This document shows, one piece after another, positions 1 to 12,421 of a stretch of DNA of 64,000 bases (positions are counted from its first letter, which is position 1; each line of letters begins with the position of its first letter). Made by a program: the position numbers and the translations under genes. Origin of the DNA: Primulina eburnea (taxonomy: Eukaryota > Streptophyta > Magnoliopsida > Lamiales > Gesneriaceae). The notes beneath the pieces were generated by a model that saw only the letters and a list, made by a program, of their open reading frames with translations, was not told the origin of the DNA and searched no databases. The DNA is taken from the NCBI RefSeq assembly GCF_022965805.1, contig NC_133103.1:25879462-25943461 (forward strand), given 5' to 3'.

Positions 1-1461
1 TTAATTGTCTCAAACATATTTGAGCCCAATTAAACTTTACTTGATTTTACTCAAGCCCATTAGTTAAATAATTATTTCCAATTGGGCTCTACAAGGGCCA
101 ATGTTATTTAATTAATTCAACACTTGAATTAATTTAATTATTTGGACTCTACTAGGCCACTAGTGTATAGTTAATTCAACACTTGAATTAATTTAATTTA
201 ATCCATAATAATGTTTATGAAAATCACAATTTTCAAACACGTTATTTACTTGGCCAACTTTTAATTTAAGAACACATTCATAAATTAAAAATTACATTTT
301 CCCTCATAGAATTCATACTTCTATTTTTCCTCAAGCTTATAAACTCTTTTATAAGCGGTTCAACACATTGAACTATTTTACTTATCAATGAGATCTAGAA
401 AGCTAATATTTGTGTGGCCCTCAATGATTCATTGATACAACTAGCAGTGGGTTCACATTTCCATGTGATTCGAGACTAAACATGTCCTCATATGAGCATA
501 GCTCAATTGCACCATTCTTACTTATCAACTCCTTGATAATAAGAACGTCAGAACTCAAGTCTGATAGTACCCAACCAATCATGTTAAACTCCTAGTAGCA
601 TCGCTTACATGATTCCCTAGGTATCAAATGATAGTGCCTGCAAGAACCATTCAATTATGGTTAGCGTACAGTACGGTCCCTTCAACTCATATATCCCGAC
701 CGATTAGACAACTATTGGTATATCGAGAGCTGTCAATGAATCGATACTATGTGTCATGTCGTAGTTGCATCGATGGTGTAATCTATGAAACCCCTTTCAT
801 AATTAGCACCATACTCTGATCAGAGATTTCATACTACATATACATGAGAACACATAGGATATCCATACCCGAAGGTAAGCGGTGAATCCATGACTACAAT
901 GCATCGACTCCTATATGTTTCGACAGAACACCCAACCTTGCCACCTGATGACCCCTTGAGAGTCGGTAAACAAGTCAAAGTGTAGTGCTAGCACATAGAG
1001 TCTCAATGTTGTCCCGGGTCATAAGGACTAATGGTGTACAACCATAAACTAGGCCGTTTCCACTCGATAAGTGAGAACCACTTGGAAAGTCTTTTATGGA
1101 GGGTTGTTCAGTACACTCTACCAGGAGCACCTATCTGCATTCTCGGATATCACAATGTCCCCTACCAATGAAACATGGTACTCACATCGCAGATACTAGT
1201 CTCGAACTCGAGCGGCCTATATCCTTCTTAGCGGTGGCTGAATCGACTAGGAACTGTTTAGAATATACAGTATTGCAAATATGAGTTTCATGATACTCAT
1301 CATATGAGCATCTCATATTCTTTCTATTATTTTTATATTCAAGGAATTTATCTATGCAACTAGCATGTGTATATAGATAAAGAAGTGTCAAAACAATAAT
1401 TTCAAATATTATTAAAATAAAGATTGTTTATACATAGAGTTTAAACATGAACCCTCGACCA
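1..1461 (-). repeat. Unclassified repeat arm, probably LTR-retrotransposon non-coding sequence
   Basis: No credible coding frame is visible on either strand; the small open frames have no recognisable domain. The minus strand begins TGTTGGTCGAGGG at about 1462, a TGTTGG start like that of copia LTRs, and then runs AT-rich to the window edge. It abuts a broken gypsy gag (G1) at about 1462-1475, so it was either inserted there or joined by deletion. The other end is outside the window, so no target duplication can be tested. The copia-type assignment is inference from the terminus only. Confidence 0.35.
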
Positions 1462-1469
1462 ACACTTGG

Positions 1470-1622
1470 CTCGACGGGCACCTACTCTAACAGTCGAAAC
1501 GACTGAAACCTTTTCAGCAAAGTCTCCATTGGTGTAGCGGTCACATCCATCGGATCGTTAGAAGTACTGCCCTGTTCTGGTGCTCGACCTGCTATTGGTT
1601 GCGGTACTCGTCGAGGAGGCAT
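1470..1622 (-). pseudogene. gag: gag N-terminus of element G1, truncated
   Basis: The minus-strand start codon is at 1622-1620. The frame begins MPPRRVP and continues into DVTATPMETLLKRFQ, the same N-terminal gag motif seen in element G5 (46020-46433). About 45 codons survive before a stop in divergent sequence at the junction with the 1-1461 repeat. The gag core, nucleocapsid and all of pol are missing. The start is fixed by the match to G5 and by its position about 240 bases downstream of the PBS. In a working element, Gag would form the cytoplasmic particle that packages the RNA. Confidence 0.8.
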
Positions 1623-1865
1623 ATCTTATTATCAAACGGATTAGTACACAATCTATACAATCTGTCTCAGTCCTCCTCTAATCATATACCTCTGATCCAG
1701 AATCGGTTCTGATTCAGAATTTGCAAATACATGCTGTAATCAACTCAGATAACAAAAAAACATGTAATAGTGAAAGCAATAAATCATGATAGCACAAGAA
1801 AAACAAGGAAGAGAATTCAATCTACCCCCGCTCATTCTATTCTATCTCAGTCTAAAGGATCTATC

Positions 1866-1877
1866 GCTCTGATACCA
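1866..1877 (-). promoter_or_regulatory. Primer-binding site of G1 (initiator tRNA-Met)
   Basis: The minus strand reads TGGTATCAGAGC, complementary to the 3' end of plant initiator tRNA-Met. It lies five bases inside the 5' LTR boundary at 1883. The untranslated leader between it and the gag start covers 1623-1865. Confidence 0.9.
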
Positions 1878-2044
1878 CCTGTTGTGGGGACCAGGGCTCT
1901 AACTCGACTATCTTTTTGGGATTAATTGGATCTTTTCTAGAAAATGTGGGTCATAAAAAAAATTCTTTTAATAACATAAACAAGTGTATATAAATCATAC
2001 ACAAATGATACCTTTATTTTATTTTCAACAAAGTAGGTACCTGT

Positions 2045-4159
2045 TGTGGGGACCCGGATGCTAATCATCTTCTTAATCATCGTTGGGATTTAATTATCAG
2101 TTCTGATAAACAGGGTCTAAAAATTTTTCTTTTTTTAAAATGCATTTGCGGAAGGTAATGGAATTTAAATAATATACATACCTGTATAAAAACTACATTT
2201 CAGCATAAAAGTACAATACTGTACAAACTAGATCTAAGGTTCAATTACTAAATTCAAGTAAGAAAACCAAGTCTACAACAAGTTCGGAATCACCACGCTA
2301 ACTCGTCTTCTCTCATCATCTTCTTGACCCCGATCCAGCCCCACCTGTTGTCATGCACACATACAAAACAAGACAACAGCCGGATACCTCCGGTGAGAAT
2401 AAATCCCAGTATAAAACATGGTAAACATGTATATACATAAGTAAATCATGAAATATTCTATCATGAATAAACTTAAAAACAATAGATTTCATAATCTATG
2501 AAATCAACTCAAAATGAGCATGCAACACAAATCAATTAAACATGCTACTCAAATCAAATCATAAAAACATGCTATCATGACTGAAAGCAATAAGAATGGG
2601 TTTCATAGTCTATGAAACCACATCCATAAACGCATGCAGTTCTAGTCAAATCATGTCTAGACTCGACTTAACTATAACTCTAGGGATCCCGGTGTGAATA
2701 AGACGTCAATGGCTGTCACCTACCGTCCCACTCGGGGTGACTGTACGTTTTATTACTAGACTTCGGTCATAGCTGTATCGAATAATTTACAATAGGACAA
2801 TGTCTGCTCCTATGTAACGATACACCGAACGTCTAGAAGTCTGACTGTTTCTGTCAAACTTTCCTATCTCAAATGCAATGCATAACCATATGTAAACAAT
2901 GCATAATTATCTCAAAAGATTCGAATACAATTCTATAAACAATTCATAATCATATCAAAAGATAACCAATAGGTCTAGTATGTGATTTAGTTGGGAAACT
3001 CAAATGAGATCTGATTTGAGTTATGTCTTCCCAAATATCACATGAATTATACCTTTGTCGTCCTGGTCAGACGAAGACGAAGTCTCGAAGTCAAATCTGT
3101 CCATATCAATCTGATAATGACAAATCACATAAATACAATATCAATATTTATCTCAGTTCAGAATCTGTTCTGATCAATACTCAACCCGGCATACAATCTG
3201 ATCCAAGTCACAATATAACAATGAATCTCAATCAATATCATATCCGATCAATGTCTGAACAAAATGCAATTCAGTTCATGTCATCGATATCAAGATATAA
3301 TTAAAATCATTTCTGAATCTGATAAATCTAAATCAACAGATGTTTCGACGGCATAACAATACAATATGAATAACCCCGTCAATCTGAACATCACAATTAT
3401 AATACCAGAACTCATAATCGATACTGATATAACTCATAATCTCAACGATAACACAAATCTGATATCGAATCTCAATCAAATCAACTCTGAAATTCATAAC
3501 AATTTCATAAACTGTCTATTCTTTAATCTGACTTCAATTATACAATGTCTACTGTAGCAGAAACATCATATCTGATTCGTATTCAATTCTGACAATATCA
3601 TAAACTCAAATCTTGTCTAAACGTAACAAAACTTACGTCCAGTTGTAGCCTGCGTTGCCAGGAACACAGTACTGAAGTCGGATTTAAAAACAGACGGACG
3701 GATTTTACGTGGCACTCAATTTCACGCCCGAGAGAACTTCGAGCATTCTTCCTCAATTCTTTCCTGATCTGAATGCTGGAGAATCACGGTTTGTATATAT
3801 ATATATATTGCATGTACATCATATGTGGCTTCTCCAAAATTTGCTACAAAACCACTCGCGCATATGCGCGCTTCATCTCGCGCACATGCGCCAAAGATTC
3901 TGGAGCTGTCGCGCATATGCGCGCCTTATCTCGCGCATATGCGCGAGGGCTTCTGGACCCCTCGCGCATATGCGCGTGTTTCTTCGTGCATGTTCGCCGG
4001 TCATTTCTTTTGAGATGTTCGACCGAACATCTCGAGATGTTCGGTTGAACATCTTGGCTTATATTGTAACGATGCCCGACTTCTTCATTCAAGTTCGTAT
4101 AACTTCAATCATGAAATTAATCAACGTATGATTACAGTAATTAAGTCTCGGGCATTACA
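2045..4159 (-). mobile_element. Solo LTR G2, nested in the G1 LTR
   Basis: A complete LTR of about 2.1 kb runs from TGTGGGGACC to CTCGGGCATTACA with no internal region. The flanks are CCTGT (2040-2044) and CATGT (4160-4164), a 5-bp target duplication with one mismatch. Host LTR sequence resumes after it. A solo LTR of this kind is the usual product of recombination between the two LTRs of a full element. Confidence 0.85.
3793..3998 (-). promoter_or_regulatory. G2 U3 promoter: TATA tract plus type-A palindrome cluster
   Basis: A TATATA tract (3793-3808) reads as a TATA box on the minus strand. Upstream of it on that strand lie about six copies of a GC-rich palindrome with consensus TCGCGCATATGCGCGA. 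Perfect cores are at 3857-3870, 3910-3923, 3931-3946 and 3962-3976, with degenerate copies at about 3878 and 3985. Spacers often contain TTCTGGA. The placement looks like an enhancer array; no function is shown. Confidence 0.6.
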
Positions 4160-5420
4160 CATGTCTTGTTTCATTACATACTTAAACAAACTAGTATTTG
4201 AAACACATCACATATAAAATGTAAAAACTACTAGGCCATCTTCTACGCCCGTGATCACCACGCTATCTCGATCTCTCATCTTTTTCTCGATCCTGATCCT
4301 ATCCCACCTGTTGTCATGCACACATACAGACACAACAATAGCCGGAAACTCCGGTGAGAACAAATCCCAGTATAAAACATGTATACATGCATGTCATGCA
4401 ATTTCATACAAAATCATAACACATAATTCAGTAATTATGACACATTAGTGAATACAGATAAAACAAATCGACTCTTACTCTTTAACTCGACTCATATCTA
4501 AATCTAGGAATCCCAGTGTGAATAAGACGTAACAAGTCTCCCACCTACTCTCCCAATCGGGATGGCGGTACGTCTTATTTCTAGACTTCGGCCATGTCTG
4601 TATCGAATATCTACAATCGGAGTCGATCTTCTCCTATGCCTCGATACTACCGAACGTCTAGAAACTTGGCATATCTGCCAATGACTCTCCTATCTCAATG
4701 CTTGTATATAAATCAATATAAAGCACAACATAACAAGGTACAGAAATATAGTATGTGATTTATGGGAAACTCAAACAAGATCTGATTCGAGTTATATCTC
4801 CCCAATCAACATTGAATTATACCTTTCGTTGTTAAATCTTTATCGATGTCGAAGTCTTGACGTGGAAGCTTGTCGAGATAAATCTGAAATGACATATTCA
4901 ATAGATACAAGATCAACATTCAACTCAACCCAATGCAAGTACGTATCAATATTCATTTTCGGTATATTTCGACGGTATAACGGCGTAATCTCTCGACACC
5001 GATCAATTCAAACATCCATAATCAATACCCATAATTCATAATTCTCATCATAACATAATCCAAAAAGCTGAATTCTGCATATTTTCAATTCAATACATGC
5101 TGGAATTAAACTAAAATTGCATATCCTATCCGTTCTTCGATTCGGTTACGAATAAGCGTTCACAATAATCACAAGAACAAATAATAACAATCAAACTCTG
5201 ATTTCCACAATCATCTCAACTCCAAAACATGCTGAAAGGTGATAATACTTACATCCTTTAGTAGCTTGAAGCAAGAGGAGCACGAATATAAACCCAGATC
5301 TAAAATCGGACGGTTAGATTCTTCACAAGTCAAGATCTAAACTATGGTGAAGCTTGAAGCTATCTAAGAATTTCTTTCGTTCTTGCTGCTGAAGTGAATG
5401 AGAGAATGAGTCAATATACA

Positions 5421-5684
5421 TTATATATGCATGGCAAAGACAAGTGTCTTATTCTTTTGTCTGCACGTCTCGCGCATATGCACGACACCAACCGGCACTT
5501 ATGCGCGAGACCTACTGGTCTCGAAAATTTTGTTTTTGACAGCTCGCGCGTATGCGCGTCCCTCTTTAGCGCACATGCGCGAGTCTTCTGGACTTAGTAT
5601 TTTTGACACACCTCATCGCGCATATGCGCAAGGTCTTCTGGACACCTCGCGCATAGGCATGCATTTCTCCGCGCATGTGCTCCT
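5421..5684 (-). promoter_or_regulatory. G1 U3 promoter: TATA element plus decayed type-A palindromes
   Basis: TATATA lies at 5421-5429 on the minus-strand side. The cluster at 5470-5684 holds about seven copies of the CGCGCATATGCGCG motif, most with one to three substitutions (for example CATATGCACG, GCATAGGC, GCGCATGTGC). It is clearly more degraded than in G2, which fits G1 being the older insertion. Confidence 0.55.
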
Positions 5685-5813
5685 TAAGTTCTGTCCTTCA
5701 CACTTATTTCTCATATTTTATCGTCTCTTCTGGTCCGATACAATGCGTCTATAATCACGTCAAATATCAGCAAATCATGTCCGATTATAATAACTAAATT
5801 CTCGGGCCTTACA

Positions 5814-8069
5814 GTATGCTAAGTTGAACAAGTGCGAGTTTTGGCTCGACAGAGTTGTCTTCTTTGGACATGTTATATCCAAAGATGGGATATCCGTGGA
5901 TCCTAGCAAGATCGAAGCAGTGTTGAGTTGGGCACGACCGGAATCATCTCAAGAGATAAGAAGTTTTCTAGGTTTGGCAGGTTATTACCGGAGATTCATC
6001 TCAGGATTTTCTCTGATTGCCAAACCATTGACTCAACTGACCTGTAAGAATGCGCAGTTCGAATGGACTCATGATTGTAAAAATATTTTCAATGAACTAC
6101 GTCAACGTTTGACAACTGTACCAATTTTAGCTCTGCCATCTGGATCAGGAGGGTACCTTGTGTACACTGATGCATCACTTCAAGGAATTTGGTGCGTTTT
6201 AACCCAGAATGGTCATATGATTGCATATGCATCCAGACAGTTGAAGAAGCATGAAGAGAATTATCCAGTTCATGATCTGGAATTGGCAGCAATTGTGTTT
6301 GCTTTGAAGGTCTGACGATATTATCTCTACCTTATCTCTACGGAGAGAGATTTGAGATCTTTACAGATCACAAGATTTTGAAGTATATCTTCACTAAAGC
6401 AGAGTTGAATATGCGCCAAAGAAGATTGATGGATTTGTTAAAGGATTATGATTGCGAAATCAAGTATCAACCAGGATCAGCGAATCTTACAGCTGATGCT
6501 CTTAGTCGCAAGGTGAGATTATCTGCACTTCACACAAGTTTCATATCAAGTGTAATCCAAGATTGTTGTTCTCTGGGATTTCACTTCCGTCATAAGAAAG
6601 GAATGGAACACATTCGAGTAACGAGCATTTTATCTGAACCGATGTTGTATGCCAAAATCTGAGAAGCTCAGTTTTCTGATCCGAAGGTTAAAAAGTTAGC
6701 AAGGTTAGCTAACGAAGACAACACATCTGGCTTTGCGTTCCAAATAGATGGAACCTTGTGTCTGTCCGGAAGAATCGTAGTTCCAGGAGATTCTAAATTG
6801 AGGGACGAGATTTTATCTCAAGCTCATAGGAGTAAGTTGAGTATCCACCATGGAAGCATGAAAATGTATAAGCATTTGAAGACCAGGTTTTGGTGGTAAG
6901 GTATGAAGAGAAGTGTTTACCAGTTTGTAGCCAAGTGTTTGGTTTGTCGGCAAGTGAAAGCTGAACATCGATGACCAGGATGATTACTTCAGAATCTTCC
7001 TATCCCTTAGTGGAAATGGGAGCATGTAATGATGGATTTTGTCACCCACTTGCCGTTGTCTTCTAAGAATTTTGATGCAATTTGGGTTGTTGTGGACCGA
7101 CTGACTAAGTCAGCACATTTCATTCCATATAGTCGGGAATATAGTTTCAATTGCATGGCAAGACTATACATCCAAGAGATTCTTAAATATCATGGTGTGC
7201 CAACAAGTATAGTCAGTGATAGAGATCCACGCTTTACCTCAAGGTTTTGGGGAAGTTTTCAAAAAGTGTTGGGAACGACATTGAGTCTGAGTACTGCCTA
7301 TCATCCAGAGACCGATGGTCAGTCTGAGAGGACTATTCAGACACTCGAGGACATGTTGTGTGCTTGTGCTTTGGATTTTGGACCAGCATGGCATGATCAT
7401 CTGCCGCTTGTGAAGTTTGCATATAACAATAGCTACCACAGTAGCATTGGGATGGCTCCGTTCGAAGCATTGTATGGTAGACGTTGTCGTACTCCATTGT
7501 TTTGGGATGAAGTAGGAGAACGAAAATTGCAAGGACCTGAATTAGTGCAACAAGCGATTGACGTAGTTGAATTGATTAAGAAGAGAATTAAAACTGTACA
7601 AGATCGTCAATCGAGTTACACGAATACCAAGCGTAGACCTGTACAGTTTCAATCAGGGGAAAAAGTTTTCCTTAAAGTTTCACCGTTCCGCAGGGTGATG
7701 AGATTTGGACTCAAGGGAAAATTAGCCCCAAGATTCATCGGACCTTTTGAGATCTTGGAATGTGTTGGAAATTTGGAGTATCGATTGGCTTTACCGCCGT
7801 ATCTGTCCACCATTTTTAATGTCTTTCATGCATCATTGCTACGACGGTATGTAGCAGATGAGTAGCACGTTCTTAGTCCGACAGATGTTCAACTTGAAGA
7901 AGACTTGACTTATGTCGAGCAACCGCTTTTAATCCTGGGTAGGAAATAGAAAAAGCTCAGAAACAAGACCATTCCACTTGTTCTAGTGCAATGGCAACGC
8001 CGAGGTACTGCAGAAGCGACTTGAGAGTTAGAGAGTCGTATGCGCTCAGAGTATCCTCATTTGTTTTGA
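5814..8069 (+). pseudogene. pol: P element pol: RT end, RNase H, integrase and chromodomain tail, broken
   Basis: The frame enters in the RT thumb region ([20 protein letters not shown]) and goes on to RNase H ([19 protein letters not shown]), the integrase core (VVVDRLTKSAHF, SDRDPRFTS, TDGQSERTIQ, which carry the D, D and E residues) and a GPFEILE module. The RT N-terminal half, protease and gag are missing because G1 inserted at 5813/5814. An 11-base tandem duplication of TTATCTCTAC near 6326-6347 shifts the frame after RNase H. Stops follow at about 6659, 6899, 6973 and 7863. The reading frame can be traced to YPHLF and a stop at 8067-8069. Pol would copy RNA into cDNA and integrate it; this copy cannot. 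Confidence 0.9.
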
Positions 8070-8128
8070 GTTGTATTTTATTCACTTGTATTGTACTTCA
8101 GTTTTGATTTCGAGGACGAAATCTTTGT

Positions 8129-8141
8129 AAGGAGGGGAGGA
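8129..8141 (+). promoter_or_regulatory. Polypurine tract of P
   Basis: AAGGAGGGGAGGA directly precedes the TGTAATGACC start of the 3' LTR. This is the normal plus-strand primer position of an LTR retrotransposon. Confidence 0.85.
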
Positions 8142-9333
8142 TGTAATGACCTAAGAGATAATTAATGAGATGTTAATTAAGTTTTAAGGGATTGATAAAT
8201 CGAGATCAAGTTGTTGGTATCCACAGAATTTAAAAAGGGATAAACCGATCTACTTCGGATTACATTATCTCGAGAAATCCAACTAGACAAATGAGATTCT
8301 GACATGTGGCAGATAAGATTGTTCGGATTTTCTGAAATAGTGCGGATGCAGCCTATAAATGGAAGCCGATTCTTTTGTTTCCTTCACCGCATTCTTCAGA
8401 GAGAGTTCTAGTTGTACCTTAGGTTTTCTAGCCAGTTTCTAGGGCACTTTGGTGTCGGGAAGTTTCGGATCTAGTATCGACTCGAGAAGGGGTCGGTGAA
8501 CTGAGATCGAGACATCATCAGCGGGCTGACGACGGACGCAGGTTCAGAGCTTTCTGTCAGATTGTTTTAGTGAGGTACATGATGTACTGACTGAGATATT
8601 CAAGCGTAGTATACACACTTATATGATACATATTTATCTGTTTCATGATACATGTTTACTGCTTTGGCATATTATGCATGACATATCATGTTGAGCCTGA
8701 TATCTTTTGAGATATACCTCGTTTGTTGGGGCCACTCAGCCCTATTCTGTATTGTGGACGATGGGGCATCGAGAGCTACAGTGTCCGACGAGACCCGCGG
8801 GCTCTGATGACCTGGACATTGCAGGTCCACGTCTTGATGATGAGTGTGGGAGCCAAAACATGCCTAGGGAAGATCAGAGACTACACACTCGGGCGCCTCT
8901 AGACTAGACATGAGATTCTTGACTTGATCCTTGATATCCGAGCATATTGCATTTTGCATGCATCATATCAGTTTGTATACCCGTACATTCTCGTATTGGG
9001 CGATTGTCGCTCACGTCCTTGTTTTCATCTTGGGCACCCCATTCCACGGGGCATGTCTTAGGTTGGACGGTTCGGACGACCAGGGCAGTGGATAGAGCAG
9101 TTGGGTTTTCGGTGGTGATCTAGTGGAGGTTTTCTGTGGTTTATCATTTTCATGTTCAGAATCATGTATTTGTTATGGTTGTATTAATGTTTTAGACTGC
9201 TGTTATTGTTTTGTTTTTTGTTTGGGTTGTAAGATGATTAAGTATTTGATTTCCGTTGTTTAATGGTTGTTATAAAGTTTAATATTGCATGTTTATTAGT
9301 CTGTTTAGTAGTGGCTCGGGTAAGGACGCTACA
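8142..9333 (+). mobile_element. 3' LTR of gypsy element P
   Basis: The LTR is 1192 bp, starting TGTAATGACC after the polypurine tract and ending AAGGACGCTACA. A TATA box (CCTATAAATGG) is at 8354-8360, followed by CTTCACCGCATTCTTCAG, a plausible start of R. No GC-rich palindrome cluster is visible here, unlike in the other LTRs. The sequence to the right belongs to an X-family LTR (L1), so P inserted into L1. Confidence 0.85.
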
Positions 9334-11885
9334 TGCACGTTACATGTTTTCTTGGCTTTCATGTTTCAAGCCATTATTCGATGCGGGATCGAGGAAAGGA
9401 GACCAGTGATGATTTTTTTTGAGTAATTTTAAAATGCGGTGTTTTATTTTAAATTGGAAAGGGGCATTTTAAATGATTTATTAGTTTTAATCATTTTAAT
9501 AGCCTAAATTATTTGTTTAGGGATTTTAGAGTTTTGAAACTTTTAAAGTTTAGCAAGTGTGCATTTAATTTTTTTATTGAGGGATTTTAGTAAAGCTAGT
9601 GCTTCATTTAACATTTAATTAGTGGTTAAACTTTAATTAAGCAATTTTACTCCCTAATTATCACCTAAACACATGCACACACACACTATTACACACACAT
9701 GTTCATGCCTACACACACACACACACTATTTCCCTTGCACTTTCATTTTATTTCTAAGAAAGAAAACCAAGGGTTCTACAAGTTCTTGCAGCCGCCACCT
9801 TTCCTTCTCTTTTCCAGCAAATTTTCGTGTATTTCCTTCAAAGAAAATCGAGCCACCATCGTCCCGGATCAACCTTCGCTCCGTCTCCGCTTCAGTATCG
9901 TCGGTTCGGTAAATTTCAATATCAAAAGACACGTATATTATATTTTCCTAAATATAATATGTGTTGCGTTTTTTTTATGCGTAAAAATACATGTGTGAAG
10001 TGTAAAGTTTGAGCGGTAATTGTTTAGATCGAATTTTGAACGTTTCTAGATCTGAAAATCTCGTTTTTACTGTTCGTTTAAAAAATTCGATTTTTCGGTC
10101 GCGATTTTGAGAAAACTTTCAACATGAAAATCTTATAACCTTTGAATACCTTCGATTTGATATAAAATTTGAAGTATTTGGATAAAAATTGAGTGAGTTA
10201 TAGTGATTTTTGTGGGACTGCTCAAACTGCGTTTTCTGAAAATATGTTATTGATGTGCTCTTGAAGTTTTTGAGTTACAGGCTTCGTTGGGAACCCTTGG
10301 TGGATCACTGCTGTGTTTGGGTATTGTGAGTATGACATTGAGATAAATTTTTGTGCTTAGTCTTGTGTCTGTAGGCACTTGGTTGCATTAGAAGTCGTAG
10401 GAAGTATTTTGGTGTCAAAACTCATGTTAGGGATTATGTTGCGTAGTTGTTGTACCTCGTCGTTTTGGGGACTTTTGTTTGAGTTGAATCCCTGTCATAG
10501 CGTTCTAGGATGAGTCTCGATAGATTGGTTCATGATTCATATGATTTAGTAGGAGTTTTAAGCTTCGTGTCGCGGAGTCTAGAAAACTCGGCGCCTGAGC
10601 GGTAATATTTTACCGCTCGAGCGCCACACTTTCTGTCCGAGTAATTTCTCCAGAAGGCTCGGCGCTCGAGCAATAATTTATTACCGCACGAGCGCGGACC
10701 CTGGCGCTCAAGCGGTAAGGTTTTACCGCCCAAGCGTGGCCCCATCTGTAAAAAAAATTTTGTTCTTTCTTCTTTTCAAGTTCTATAGTGAGTTCATGTC
10801 TTTTATTTTTGGGAAATATTCACACATCATTTTAGAGATTGTTCGGGATTCGATGTCATGGGTTAGTACGACGATTTAAAGAGGTCAATTCCCGAGTGAT
10901 CTAGAATATCATAAGCTATCTATTTAATTCGGTGATGAGCAAGAATACCTACATCTAAGTATGCAAGTTAAGTGTTGGAATTCATGTTAGTATGTGCAGA
11001 TGTGGCCCTAAGCGAGATCCAACGAATCCCTCAACGCCAAGTAAATGTGTTTGACGTGCAAAGAAAAAATTTTAAGTTTTTGAGGTATGCTAAATATCTT
11101 GTGAACAATTTATGTATGAGATTGGAAAGCAGTAAAGCATGACCAGGGACCAATCCACCCCAGTAAATCATGAAAGGGTTTAGATCAGGATTGGAAAGCG
11201 TTAAAACATGAACGAAGACCAATCCACCCGTTAATGCATGAACGGGGATCTCATGTATGTGGCAGTGAATTCGTCCTTGTCATCCCAGTACTACGGTTTA
11301 GTCTGATCAGGCGATTTATGTTATGGGTCACTTGCTTTGAAACATGCCTCTACGCAAAATGATGAAGTTTAAGTATGTTCAAGTATGCAAGCACGTTTAA
11401 GAAAAGTTTAATGTTATGGCACGTCTACGTATGTATGTACGTATGTTCAAGTTTATTTATGCAAGTTCAAGTTCCAGTAGGTATGTTTTATTTTAAAGCT
11501 GCATATAATTTTATTACGTATTACTCGTTACTTCCAGTTTATACGTGTTGAGTCTTTAGACTCACTAAACTTGATCGATGCAGGTGAGCATGATTTTGAG
11601 GAGACTAGGGGTGGGGACCAAGGAGCTGGCTTGGACTGAGCAGGAGGCTAGACCCGAGGACCACCCAAGTTTTAAATTTTATGAAATGTTTCAAAATACT
11701 CTGATTTCATGTTATCGATTATGAGTTTTAACAAGTGCTTTTAGTAACTTTATTTAAGACCTTTTGTTGCAACAATATTTGGAGAAGAACAGTTTATTTT
11801 ATCCAATTTGAAGGTTCGCCTTTTATTTAAGAAATTTTTTAATTTTTCCGCAAATTTTAAGTAGTAAAAAGTACGGTACGTGACA
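9334..11885 (+). mobile_element. LTR L1 (X/Y family), 5' end lost
   Basis: This stretch aligns along its length with the Y LTR at 49797-52523: CATGTTTCA and GGCGGGATCGAG near the start, a CA-rich tract at 9672-9726, a diverged tandem block with GATTGGAAAGC at 11120-11250, and the end AGTACGGTACGTGACA. The first few hundred bases are missing because P lies there. No PBS follows, so it is a 3' or solo LTR. It contains no gene, only short chance frames. Confidence 0.8.
10590..10743 (+). promoter_or_regulatory. Type-B GC-rich dyad cluster in L1
   Basis: Three inverted repeats of the form GGCGCTCGAGCGGTAA, a short AT loop, then TTACCGCTCGAGCGCC lie at about 10590-10623, 10659-10697 and 10703-10738. 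They are separated by spacers such as TTTCTGTCC. The same dyad type occurs in the unrelated LTRs of G3 and Z. No clear TATA box follows, so a promoter role is inferred from position only. Confidence 0.5.
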
Positions 11886-12407
11886 ACAACGATCTTGAGT
11901 CTATTTTCCAGACAAACTGCTAGCTTCCTTGGAAAACATCTATGTGTTGCCAAACTGGTTCGGCTGACTCAAACTGGACTCAGCTGATGTTGAACCGCAT
12001 TGATCATCTACTTAATCTGATAAGGCAGTTAAGCGGCGGTATATTGCTGATGATTAAACTCAACTTTAATCTTCCAACATCTCAACATAGCTGAACTTCG
12101 TTTGTTGATCATCTTCAACTGGTAGGCTGGCAGCTGAAACCTTGTCTCCCGATCATTTTTGTTGAAAAGCCAACAGGTAGGACTCATACCCATGCATGCT
12201 GATTAAAGCCCCAAAGCTCAGAGTCGAGTGAAGTGGCCACAATGTTAGTTGCAGAATCAATTCTATATACTTTTTGCAATGAGAGTTAGATAAACATTTT
12301 CATATAGTTTTGAAAATAATATAAAGTACATTTAAATAGAATTTAAAACTATTTTAAAGTAAAATAAAATTTTTATCATTTTTCAAATTTCCTTTTTAGA
12401 ACAACTA
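11886..12407 (-). mobile_element. Internal 5' remnant of copia-like element C1
   Basis: This is sequence between the broken end at L1 and the C1 primer-binding site. On the minus strand it would be leader and early internal sequence. Translation gives only short frames broken by many stops and no recognised domain. It is assigned to C1 by position alone. Confidence 0.45.
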
Positions 12408-12418
12408 GCTCTGATACC
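12408..12418 (-). promoter_or_regulatory. Primer-binding site of C1
   Basis: The minus strand reads GGTATCAGAGC, matching the initiator tRNA-Met complement, three bases inside the proposed LTR end at 12422. A TG base pair at the expected start of the site is altered. Confidence 0.7.
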
Positions 12419-12421
12419 CAT

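Larger units (their letters stand above)
1883..5813 (-). mobile_element. 5' LTR of gypsy element G1, split by solo LTR G2
   Basis: On the plus strand the LTR starts TGTGGGGACC and ends CTCGGGCCTTACA. The native sequence is 1883-2044 plus 4160-5813, about 1.8 kb. The PBS lies to the left, so the element points to the minus strand and its body ran left, where only a gag stub is left. The right end sits inside the reverse-transcriptase region of plus-strand element P, so G1 inserted into P. The 5' part of P and the other end of G1 lie outside the window or are lost. Confidence 0.85.

Noticed and set aside
1182..1391. Minus frame of 69 codons in the 1-1461 arm
   Set aside because: Short, cysteine and tyrosine rich by chance, and no similarity that I recognise.
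1866..1877. tRNA-Met-like words at all PBS positions
   Set aside because: Only 11-12 bases match the tRNA 3' end; these are priming sites, not tRNA genes.
3709..4131. Long overlapping frames on both strands with repeating RAYAR, RICA or AHMR words (also at 5394-5754, 31174-31736, 44369-44755, 48099-48482)
   Set aside because: They are translations of the CGCGCATATGCGCG palindromes, open in several frames at once because the motif has no stop. No domain and no conserved start.
9673..9998. Plus frames around the CA-rich tract and AAAGAAAACC
   Set aside because: They fall in the LTR L1, differ in the sister LTR at 50290-50640, and carry no domain.
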